Assembly: GCA_049366815.1 (NCBI GenBank)
Contig: JBMNCO010000011.1
Span: 1-50,606 of the forward strand
Reading direction: 5' to 3'
DNA length: 50,606 bases
Source: CAYNYM01 sp049366815
Lineage (GTDB): Bacteria; Desulfobacterota; DSM-4660; Desulfatiglandales; HGW-15
Shown piece by piece: positions 43,627 to 50,606 of this stretch (within the stretch, counting starts at the first letter, position 1; every line of letters begins with the position of its first letter). Below the pieces are notes generated by a model. It did not search any database and was not told where the DNA came from. It was given only the letters and a program-made list of their open reading frames with translations. The position numbers and the translations under genes were made by a program.

Positions 43627-45222
43627 ATGTCAAAGGATAAGACACCCTACGTCCTGGGCGAACTGATCGAGGACAGGGCGAGAAGAAACGGTGACAGGAT
43701 TTTCCTTCGTTTCAAGGAGCAGTCCTTCACCTACAGCGAAATGGACCGCTATGCCAACCGGTGTGCGAACGCGTTCCTGCAGCAGGGGGTGGAGAAGGGA
43801 GACAAGATCAGCATCATGCTCCCCAATTGCCCCGAGTACCTGTTTATATGGTGGGGCTCGGCAAAGGTGGGGGCCGTGGAAGTGCCCATCAACACATCCT
43901 ACAAGGGTGAGTTCCTGCGCCACATTGTCGACCAGTCCGATTCAAAAATCCTTTTTCTTGACCACGAATGGTTGGACCGCCTGAAACTGATCGAGGACGA
44001 ACTCGAAAAGCTCCAAAAGGTCGTGGTGATGGGGGGTCTTACCGAAGAGGAAGCCGCGGGCTATAAAATCCCCATGATAAGCTTTGAAGAATTCTTTGAG
44101 GCCCCGGAGACCCCTGTGGACATCAAGATCTATCCCCACGACCCCCAGAACATCATCTATACGTCGGGGACCACAGGCCTTTCCAAGGGTGCCCTGGGCC
44201 CTCACAAGTTCTGGATCGTGGTGGCGGAACAGCTGCTACCCCTCCGCGAGGGGGATAGAGACGACATCTTCTATACCTTTCTGCCCCTCTACCACATGAA
44301 CGGGCAGTGCCTGACCACCATCACGGCCCTGCTTGCGGAAGGCCAGATGGTGCTCTCGGACAAGTTCAGCGCGAGCCGCTTCTGGGGGGAGATCCACAAG
44401 TACCAGGCGACCCAGTTCAACTACCTGGGGGCCGTGATCCCCATCCTCGAAAAGCAGCCGGAAAGGCCCGATGACATCGACAACCCGGTCAAGATCGCCT
44501 TTGGCGCCGGATGTCCCCAGGCGGTCATGGACCGCTTCGAGAAGAGGTTCGGACTGAAATGCATGGAGGGGTTCGGCATGACCGAGATCGGTATTCCGGT
44601 CCACACGACGCTCTATGACCGGAGACCGGGCTCCTGCGGAAAACCCCTCCCGATCTATGAGATCAAACTCTTTGATGATGAAGACCGGGAGGTCCCACCA
44701 GGGGTTCCCGGAGAGATCGTCTTCCGCCCCAAAGAGCCCTTCACCATGATGCTCGAGTACTACAACATGCCCGACAAGACACTCGATACCTACCGCAACC
44801 TGTGGTTCCACACGGGAGACCTGGCAAGGCGGGACGAGGACGGGTACTTCTATTTCGAGGACCGGAAGAAGGACTCCCTCCGGAGAAGGGGGGAGAACAT
44901 CTCTTCCTTCGAGGTGGAGCGGGCCATCAACACCCACCCCAAGGTGCTCGAGTCGGCCGCTGTCGCCGTGAAGGCGGAAATGCCGGAAGACGAGGTCAAG
45001 ATCTGCGTGGTTCTCAGGCCCGGCGAGACCCTCGATCCCGAGGAACTGATCCTTTACGCGGCCGAGAGGATGCCCTACTTTGCGGTGCCCCGCTTTGTCG
45101 AGTTCATGGACAGCCTGCCCAAGACCCCTACGGAACGCATTCAGAAATACCTCCTCAAAGAGGCGGGCATTACCTCGAGCACATGGGACAGGGAAAAGGC
45201 GGGGGTGGAAGTCAAGAGATAA
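43627..45222 (+). CDS. Acyl-CoA ligase (AMP-forming), CaiC-like, with altered A10 motif
   Basis: The 531-residue enzyme has IIYTSGTTGLSKGALGPH (P-loop, about residues 178-195), GFGMTEIGIPVHTT and DRKKDSLRRRGENISSFEVE. The C terminus reads PKTPTERIQKYLLK where the usual motif has a Gly-Lys pair. The catalytic lysine thus appears to be Arg, although a nearby Lys may substitute. It resembles crotonobetaine/carnitine-type ligases more than the 29750 ligase. GGGAGG lies about seven bases before the ATG. In the cluster it would make a CoA ester for the thiolase pair downstream. Confidence 0.85.
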   Translation: MSKDKTPYVLGELIEDRARRNGDRIFLRFKEQSFTYSEMDRYANRCANAFLQQGVEKGDKISIMLPNCPEYLFIWWGSAKVGAVEVPINTSYKGEFLRHIVDQSDSKILFLDHEWLDRLKLIEDELEKLQKVVVMGGLTEEEAAGYKIPMISFEEFFEAPETPVDIKIYPHDPQNIIYTSGTTGLSKGALGPHKFWIVVAEQLLPLREGDRDDIFYTFLPLYHMNGQCLTTITALLAEGQMVLSDKFSASRFWGEIHKYQATQFNYLGAVIPILEKQPERPDDIDNPVKIAFGAGCPQAVMDRFEKRFGLKCMEGFGMTEIGIPVHTTLYDRRPGSCGKPLPIYEIKLFDDEDREVPPGVPGEIVFRPKEPFTMMLEYYNMPDKTLDTYRNLWFHTGDLARRDEDGYFYFEDRKKDSLRRRGENISSFEVERAINTHPKVLESAAVAVKAEMPEDEVKICVVLRPGETLDPEELILYAAERMPYFAVPRFVEFMDSLPKTPTERIQKYLLKEAGITSSTWDREKAGVEVKR

Positions 45223-45315
45223 CAAAATGGTCTCCCCGCTGCGGCCTTGCGGGGCGGAGGGATCGAAAGGTTGGTCTCAATACTACAAAGGAAGCGTGTG
45301 TCCAAGGAGGACTCT

Positions 45316-46755
45316 ATGGTAGGCATCACATCCATCGGCGACTATATCCCCCGGTATAGGCTCAGCCAGGAAGAGATAGGGCGGATGTGGCAGGCACGGG
45401 GTGCGGCGGGAGAGAAAGCCGTTGCAGGCTATGACGAAGATACGGTGACCATGGCGGTAGCGGCCTCCCTCGACTGTGCAAAAAGAAACGCGGAAGACGT
45501 GGACGGTCTCTTTCTCGCTACAACCACCGCTCCATACAGGGAGAAACAGGCGGCGGCCGTCGTGGCCGGGGCACTCGACCTTTCCAGGACCTGCCGCACG
45601 GTCGACTTCACCAGCACACTGAGGGCCGGGACAAGCGCCGTAAAGGCCGCCATGGATGCCGTTCGGAGCGGATCGGCCGAGAGTGTGCTGGTCACCGCCT
45701 CGGACTGTCCCCTGGGCGCCCCCAGGGGAAGGTTCGAGCAGATCCTCGGAGACGGGGCGGCGGCCGTCATGATCGGCTCCAAAGATCCTGTGGCGACCAT
45801 AGAAGGCACCTATTCCATTTTCAACAGTTTTACCGACCGGTGGCGAAGAGAAAAGGACGCCTTTATCCAGGCAGGGGAAGGACGTTTCATCAATGAGGCG
45901 GGCTACGTGCCCACCATGCAGGAAACGATGTCAACGCTGATGGAGCGTACCTCCCTCACCCCTTCAGACCTTGCCAAAGTCGTCTATTATGCACCCGACA
46001 CAAGAGCGCATGCCCATCTGGGCAGGAACCTGGGTTTTGACAACACACAGATCCAGGACCCGCTCTTCGGCCGAATCGGCAATACGGGCGCCGCCGCGGT
46101 CATGATCATGCTGGCAGCCGCCCTTGAAGAGGCCGAACCCGGAGACCGGATCCTGTTCGCGGGCTATGGGGACGGGGCGGATGCCTTCATACTGCGCGTT
46201 ACGGAACACATCTCCCGAATCAAGGGTGCGCCCTCGACAGCGGACCGACTGGCCGATAGGGTCCCGATCGACTATGGGAGCTATCTTTACTGGCGCGATC
46301 TCGTCCCTGTCGAGGCCTCAAGCCTCCCCGAGCGCTATGAACCCTCCTTGGCCTGTCGGTGGAGAGAACAACGGGGCATCGCAGCGCTCTATGGCTACAG
46401 GTGCCGGCAGTGCGGGACACCCCAGATTCATCCCCTCGGTCAGGTCATACGGGTCTGCGTGAATTGCCAGGCAAAAGACGACTTTGAAGACTACAAGTTC
46501 TCAGACAAGAGAGGCACACTTTTCACCTATGCCATTGATCAGCTCCAGCCCACAAAAAACCCGCCCGGTCTGAACGGTGTCATCGACTTTGAGGGGGGCG
46601 GCAGGTTGCTCTGCGAACTGACCGATTACGACCTGAACAAGGTGGCGACGGGTATGGCGGTGGAGATGACCTTCAGGAGGCTGTCACAGGGCAAGGGGAT
46701 CGTGAACTACTTCTGGAAGGCGAAGCCTCTTCGGGACAATCAAAAGGAGCGATGA
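45316..46755 (+). CDS. HMG-CoA synthase-like protein fused to DUF35 OB-fold, lacking the nucleophilic Cys
   Basis: Residues 1-340 have the thiolase/HMG-CoA synthase fold (GITSIGDYIPRYRLS start, GDGAAAVMIG, GRIGNTGAAAVMIMLAAALE). At the usual nucleophile position, archaeal enzymes read ACKAGTAA, but here TLRAGTSAV occurs, with Leu in place of Cys. Residues about 345-479 are a DUF35 rubredoxin-like zinc ribbon (CRQCG, CVNC) plus OB-fold, the usual partner of SCP2-type thiolases. The protein is thus more likely a scaffold or substrate-channelling partner of the following thiolase than a synthase. GGAGG lies six bases before ATG 45316. It overlaps the next gene's region by ATGA. Confidence 0.85.
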   Translation: MVGITSIGDYIPRYRLSQEEIGRMWQARGAAGEKAVAGYDEDTVTMAVAASLDCAKRNAEDVDGLFLATTTAPYREKQAAAVVAGALDLSRTCRTVDFTSTLRAGTSAVKAAMDAVRSGSAESVLVTASDCPLGAPRGRFEQILGDGAAAVMIGSKDPVATIEGTYSIFNSFTDRWRREKDAFIQAGEGRFINEAGYVPTMQETMSTLMERTSLTPSDLAKVVYYAPDTRAHAHLGRNLGFDNTQIQDPLFGRIGNTGAAAVMIMLAAALEEAEPGDRILFAGYGDGADAFILRVTEHISRIKGAPSTADRLADRVPIDYGSYLYWRDLVPVEASSLPERYEPSLACRWREQRGIAALYGYRCRQCGTPQIHPLGQVIRVCVNCQAKDDFEDYKFSDKRGTLFTYAIDQLQPTKNPPGLNGVIDFEGGGRLLCELTDYDLNKVATGMAVEMTFRRLSQGKGIVNYFWKAKPLRDNQKER

Positions 46756-46757
46756 CA

Positions 46758-47951
46758 ATGGAAGGCATCAAAGACCAGGTGGCAATCATCGGAATGGGCT
46801 GCACCCGGTTCGGGGAACGATGGGACATGGGAGTGGAGGATCTCCTCGTTGAGGCCGCCTATGAGGCCTATGCAGATGCAGGCATAGGACCGAAGGATAT
46901 CGAGGCGGCATGGCTCGGGACGGTGTTTTCCGGCATCAGCGCCATGTCCCTTTCCCCCCTGGGACTGCAGTACATCCCGATTACGAGGGTGGAAAATATG
47001 TGTGCCACGGGCTCGGAGGCCCTGCGGGGTGCGGCCTATGCAGTGGCCGCAGGGGTGTGCAAGATCGCGCTTGCCATCGGTGTGGAGAAGCTCAAGGACT
47101 CGGGGCAAACGGGGGTCAAGGGTCCGGCCATCGTCGGTGATAATCCCGACGGCAGCTCCGCCGTCGGCTCCGGTTACAGTGCCCCGGCCTCCTTTGCCTA
47201 CCTGGGAACCCGCTACTTCAGCCACTACGGCATCGACCGCGATGAGGGCAAACGGCTCCTGGCCGAGATTGCAGTGAAAAACCACCACCACGGCAGCCTC
47301 AATCCCAAGGCCCATTTTCACAACCTCCTCACGGTGGAGCAGGTCGTAAAAGCGCCGATTGTCGCCTGGCCTCTCGGTCTCTTTGACTGCTGCGGCGTCA
47401 GCGACGGCGCGGCGGCGGCCATCGTGACGCGCGCCGATATGGCGAAGCACTTCAGGGCCGATCCCATCTACATCAAGGGCCTTGCCATCAGCGCCGGGGC
47501 CCGTCAGGGCACCATGAGACAGGACTATGATTATGTCCACATCGACGAGAATGTCCGTGCCGCAAGACAGGTCTATGACCAGGCGGGGATCAGGGAGCCG
47601 CGAAAGGAGATCAGCATCGCCGAGGTGCACGATTGTTTTACGGCCCACGAGCTGATCGTCTATGAAGACTTGGGGTTCAGCCCCCGGGGACGGGCAAAAG
47701 AAGACATCGATGCGGGCGCATTCACCTTGAAGGGGGACATGCCCATCAACACCGACGGGGGGCTGAAGTGTTTCGGTCACCCTCTGGGGGCGAGCGGCCT
47801 GAGGATGATGTATGAGGTCTACCTGCAGCTCCAGGGCAAGGCCGGTCCCAGGCAGGTGCCGAATCCCCGCCTGGGCATGACCCACAACCTGGGCGGCAAT
47901 GCGGGTGCCGGCATCGGGTGTTGCGTCATCGTCGGGAACGAGAAAGGGTGA
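46758..47951 (+). CDS. SCP2-type thiolase (acetyl-CoA acetyltransferase family)
   Basis: The 397-residue thiolase has its acyl-accepting Cys82 in ENMCATGSEALR, the EVHDCFTAHELI motif with a catalytic His, and GGLKCFGHPLGASGLRM with the conserved GHP. It would cleave a 3-oxoacyl-CoA, such as acetoacetyl-CoA, with CoA. In this subgroup thiolases pair with DUF35 proteins, as in archaeal mevalonate and benzylsuccinate pathways, and the DUF35 fusion is encoded directly upstream. I favour ATG 46758 because AGGAG is eight bases away; ATG 46752 is almost on top of the site. It is the last gene coupled to the cluster. Confidence 0.9.
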   Translation: MEGIKDQVAIIGMGCTRFGERWDMGVEDLLVEAAYEAYADAGIGPKDIEAAWLGTVFSGISAMSLSPLGLQYIPITRVENMCATGSEALRGAAYAVAAGVCKIALAIGVEKLKDSGQTGVKGPAIVGDNPDGSSAVGSGYSAPASFAYLGTRYFSHYGIDRDEGKRLLAEIAVKNHHHGSLNPKAHFHNLLTVEQVVKAPIVAWPLGLFDCCGVSDGAAAAIVTRADMAKHFRADPIYIKGLAISAGARQGTMRQDYDYVHIDENVRAARQVYDQAGIREPRKEISIAEVHDCFTAHELIVYEDLGFSPRGRAKEDIDAGAFTLKGDMPINTDGGLKCFGHPLGASGLRMMYEVYLQLQGKAGPRQVPNPRLGMTHNLGGNAGAGIGCCVIVGNEKG

Positions 47952-48084
47952 TTGTCAGCCATGTTTTCTAAAATGGCGGATCTTCCCGCTCAGGCTGTCC
48001 CGTATATCCTTGGTCAACCGGGATAGGTGGGGGAACCGTTTTCATACCGGAATAGTAAAACTGGAAGGGTGAGGAGGGGTAAGC

Positions 48085-48678
48085 GTGAAAGATCCACGTC
48101 ATTTGGTCTTTGTCTGTGTGGGAAATCGAAATCGCAGTCCTTTTTCCGAGTTCTTCTTCTCAAAACTCCTCAGTGAAAGGGATAAGAGCCTTGTCAATGC
48201 CATCCACGTCACCTCGGCCGGATTCGTCCCTCAAATCATAAAGGACAAAATGGCGGAACGCCATATAGGCCTGCCTGAACCCTTCTTTGGGAGGCCCCTG
48301 GCCCGAACAACCCGCAAGGCCTTGCACCTTCTGGGCATCATTGTGCCTGAAACCTGGAAAACAAAGGCCCTGTCCTCGGAAATGGTGGAGGAGGCGGACA
48401 TGCTCATTACCTCCTTGCCTGATCAGAAGAAGGATCTTGTGATGCTCTATCCCACCGCGGCCGACAGGATCTTTACCATTAGAGAAGTATCGCAATGGGA
48501 AGGTTACCTCCTCCAGGAGGACCCTGACTACAAGGAAATACCCAGTGATAATACCTTCTGGAATTACGTTGAGGAGGATGCACCCTACGTGGAACGCATA
48601 CTGTCGGAGGTGGAAAAAATGCTGACTAAGGCCTATCCGAATATACTGAAACACTTGGGATTGGAGGCCGCGGAATGA
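48085..48678 (+). CDS. Low-molecular-weight protein tyrosine phosphatase-like protein
   Basis: The 197-residue protein starts with the LMW-PTP P-loop VCVGNRNRSPFSE (Cys and Arg five residues apart, C-x5-R). The second Cys usual in GNICRSP is Asn. It is longer than the common 150 residues and has an extra C-terminal helix (VEKMLTKAYPNILKHL). The general-acid region, usually DP, could be the EDPDYKEIPSDN stretch. It may act as a phosphatase or arsenate-reductase-like enzyme. GTG at 48085 with GAGGAGGGG upstream sets the start. It follows the thiolase by 133 bases and may share its transcript. Confidence 0.75.
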   Translation: MKDPRHLVFVCVGNRNRSPFSEFFFSKLLSERDKSLVNAIHVTSAGFVPQIIKDKMAERHIGLPEPFFGRPLARTTRKALHLLGIIVPETWKTKALSSEMVEEADMLITSLPDQKKDLVMLYPTAADRIFTIREVSQWEGYLLQEDPDYKEIPSDNTFWNYVEEDAPYVERILSEVEKMLTKAYPNILKHLGLEAAE

Positions 48679-49052
48679 GGCATGCCAAATGCCGGCTCCT
48701 CATGCCCCTCCATGCCGGCAAGGGCCCCGATTCCCGTCACCCACCCTAGAGCCCGAGTTCAGGGGACCTTTTTCGTCCAGCCCCAAAGGCCGAACCGGGA
48801 ATTCCCGAATATACAGGTTCTCTTTCCCCGGCAGCCCTGTTCAGGGCAAGGGAGGGGTGAAACGATTCAGACAAATAAGGAAAGGAGGTGATGGAAAACA
48901 GGAAACCACTTTGTCAGAGGCCGGCCCCATCTTTGTTTTCCTGAGTCAAAGATTTTGAAACGTGGGGCTCAAGAAGAGGATTGATGATGGATGTAACGTG
49001 GCTGTTTTATGTGGAACGGAATGTCTAATCGCCTTAGAAGAACGGAGGGATC

Positions 49053-50378
49053 ATGAAATATTATCAGAAGGTTGCCTTACTGTTGTCGTTGCTCTGGGGG
49101 TTCATTGCGCTCCAGAGAATCGTTATCGCAATTATCATGCCCGCGATTCAGGCAGAGATGAAGTTCAGTTACACCGATGTCGGTCTGATCCTCGCTATCA
49201 CCGGCCTCACATGGGCCTTTGGCACGATCATCTTTGCGGCTATCGGTGACAAATTCGGCCGTCGGCCGGTGATAGTTGTCACGGCTATCCTGGCTGCATG
49301 CTTTTCGTGGATCACCGGTTTCGTACACACCCTCGGAGGCATGCTATGGATTCGGGGTATCCTGGGATTCTTTGAGGGTGGTCCATGGGCGCCCTCCGTT
49401 TCTACCTTGGCGGAAGAAGCGCCTCCGGAGAAAAGGGGGCTTACTGTTGGAACTCTTTCCGCGTGCTTTATGCTGATAGGCGTTGCCGTGGGACCCCTTG
49501 TTGCGACATGGATCCTCGGGGTTTATGGCTCGTGGCGCCCCGTGTTTTACATACTTTCAGTTCCAGCGGCCCTGCTTGCCGTGATCATCCTTTTCGTCAT
49601 GCACGAAACGCCCTCGATGACTGAAACCCTCAACATGCGCAAGAAGGGTGAAAAAAAGGTGATCTACCATGAGGGACAGAAGATGAGGTTGATCGATGTG
49701 CTCAAGTTCAAGAACGTTCTTGTTTCGACGATCAACAGCATCCCCGTTATGGCGGTGCTGTGGGTGTACACCGGGTTTTCGGCCCTTTTTCTGGTCAAGG
49801 TCCATCAGTTTAGCATGGGGCAGGTAGGGATTGCGATGGCGGCTTCCGGCGTGGGCGGTTTCTTCGGGGTATTGAGTATGGGCGGTTTGTCCGACCATAT
49901 AGGACGGCGGACGGCCATGATCATCGCGGGGCTCCTGTGTGCCGCTGCCGGCGCCGCCGTAGCCCTGTTGCCCGTCGGGACACCCCTTGCCGTCTTCCTC
50001 GTGCCTTTCTTCTTCTGGGGGTTCTTCGGTATAGGCACATTTCCGCTGTACCTCGGGACGCTGCCGACGGAATGTGTGCCGCCAGAGTGTGCGGGGACTG
50101 CGGCGAGCATTCCGACGGGAGTGGGCGAGTTTCTCGGTGCCTCCGCCATGCCGGCCCTCGCAGGGTTACTTGCCGACAAGTTCGGCCTCATCGCTCCGGT
50201 CTGGATGACGGTGATTTCCGGGGTGCTTATTGCCATCATCTCCCTCTTCTATGTGGAGACAGCGCCGAGGAAGGTTGCAAAGATGGCGAAAAAGCCGACG
50301 CGCGAGGATCATTTACTTTCGCCTTTCAGAGGCAAACAACTGGTCCCTGAACCAGTGTATGATGCTACAGAACGATGA
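49053..50378 (+). CDS. MFS transporter, aromatic acid/organic acid symporter-like
   Basis: The 441-residue membrane protein has about 12 hydrophobic helices, motif A GDKFGRRP after the second and a related GLSDHIGRR after the eighth, with RGILGFFEGGPWAPSVS between. The pattern fits proton-coupled organic acid or aromatic acid symporters (AAHS or related families). As the next gene after the carboxylase-ligase-thiolase cluster it is a candidate importer of the substrate, although the family match is not specific. GGAGGG lies six bases before the ATG. The preceding gap 48679-49052 has a full AAGGAGGTGAT sequence near 48882 but only very short frames. Confidence 0.85.
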   Translation: MKYYQKVALLLSLLWGFIALQRIVIAIIMPAIQAEMKFSYTDVGLILAITGLTWAFGTIIFAAIGDKFGRRPVIVVTAILAACFSWITGFVHTLGGMLWIRGILGFFEGGPWAPSVSTLAEEAPPEKRGLTVGTLSACFMLIGVAVGPLVATWILGVYGSWRPVFYILSVPAALLAVIILFVMHETPSMTETLNMRKKGEKKVIYHEGQKMRLIDVLKFKNVLVSTINSIPVMAVLWVYTGFSALFLVKVHQFSMGQVGIAMAASGVGGFFGVLSMGGLSDHIGRRTAMIIAGLLCAAAGAAVALLPVGTPLAVFLVPFFFWGFFGIGTFPLYLGTLPTECVPPECAGTAASIPTGVGEFLGASAMPALAGLLADKFGLIAPVWMTVISGVLIAIISLFYVETAPRKVAKMAKKPTREDHLLSPFRGKQLVPEPVYDATER

Positions 50379-50390
50379 CTGATTGCCTTT

Positions 50391-50424
50391 GTATGAGTTT
50401 AGCTGTTTGAAAGAGCCCAGCAAT
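50391..50424. repeat. 34-bp dispersed repeat, copy 2 (inverted)
   Basis: This is the reverse complement of 20634-20667 with two mismatches. It lies 12 bases after the MFS stop, and the adjoining GCCCA...TGGGC may form a hairpin. The rest of 50379-50606 shows an inverted repeat but no gene. Confidence 0.65.
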
Positions 50425-50493
50425 TTGGGCCATGGGAGTCTCTTTTCAAAAACGAAGGGCCATGGAAAAGACTAAGATGGCCGGGGCAGCCTA

Positions 50494-50569
50494 GGCGGAC
50501 GGCTGTTCCATGCCGGGAGCTGTCAGGCCTTGATTTTCATGGTGTCTCCCCTGTGGTGCTCCGTCCGCC
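50494..50569. other. Inverted repeat near the window end
   Basis: GGCGGACGG (50494-50502) and CCGTCCGCC (50561-50569) are perfect inverted repeats 58 bases apart, with further local pairing between them. It may be a structured RNA or element end; the window stops shortly after. Confidence 0.35.
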
Positions 50570-50606
50570 CGAAGCCCGGTGACCATGCGGACACCCCGGC
50601 ACCGAT

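Noticed and set aside
44236..45225. A 329-codon minus-strand frame opposite the second acyl-CoA ligase.
   Set aside because: It is a shadow frame; all ligase motifs are in the plus-strand reading.
48893..48946. A 17-codon frame starting at the ATG after the full Shine-Dalgarno sequence AAGGAGGTGAT.
   Set aside because: The ribosome-binding site abuts the ATG, so spacing is wrong, and the frame is too short to judge.
1..50606. CRISPR arrays, tRNA or rRNA genes and complete insertion sequences.
   Set aside because: I saw no regularly spaced repeats, no tRNA-like cloverleaf or rRNA segment, and no transposase or integrase gene.

Overview
The window comes from a sulfate-reducing bacterium, most likely a Desulfobacterota lineage of complete oxidisers. 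The minus strand of the first 16 kb carries the full cytoplasmic sulfate-activation set: sat, aprBA and qmoABC. The right half carries CoA-ligase, molybdenum-hydroxylase, biotin-carboxylase and thiolase genes typical of sulfate reducers that degrade aromatic compounds or ketones. Assignments rest on reading motifs by eye. No database search was possible, and the species is not named.

Layout. 1-4.5 kb: a palindrome-ended repeat, a small membrane protein, ndk, two tandem YkgJ-type cysteine-cluster proteins separated by a second repeat copy, a SEC-C/HExxH protein and a zinc-ribbon protein. 4.6-15.7 kb (minus strand): sat, aprB, aprA, an ETF:quinone oxidoreductase, qmoA, qmoB, qmoC. The ETF:QO gene sits between the APS reductase and Qmo genes, so quinone reduction by beta-oxidation electrons and quinol oxidation toward APS reductase are encoded together. 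16.2-19.4 kb: a single-domain response regulator and a sigma54 activator whose receiver domain looks degenerate; a good -24/-12 promoter lies between them. 19.7-25.6 kb: housekeeping-type genes (metallo-beta-lactamase fold protein, PadR regulator, MoeA-like protein, polyprenyl diphosphate synthase, radical SAM protein, secreted cyclophilin).

25.8-32.2 kb: a three-subunit molybdenum hydroxylase resembling 4-hydroxybenzoyl-CoA reductase, including the cysteine-rich insert of its FAD subunit. It is followed by an acyl-CoA ligase and, convergently, by an EF2563/YqeB-type maturation factor of selenium-dependent molybdenum hydroxylases. 32.6-35.0 kb: an MFS exporter and a DUF89 protein, then about 0.9 kb of non-coding DNA with a long hairpin.

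36.0-48.7 kb (plus strand, probably one or two operons): a biotin-dependent carboxyltransferase, biotin carboxylase, a UPF0261/Tm-1-like protein, a split PEP-synthase-type kinase (phenylphosphate-synthase-like B and A subunits), an acyl-CoA ligase, an HMG-CoA-synthase-like protein fused to DUF35, an SCP2-type thiolase and a low-molecular-weight phosphatase-like protein. An MFS carrier follows. Several members carry substitutions at catalytic positions: Glu for the carbamylated Lys in the carboxyltransferase, Leu for the nucleophilic Cys in the HMG-CoA-synthase-like protein, and Arg for the adenylation Lys in the ligase. The combination suggests a phosphorylation-primed carboxylation, CoA-activation and thiolysis route for a ketone, phenol or similar substrate. 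This is the best candidate here for an undescribed system, but the pathway itself is inference.
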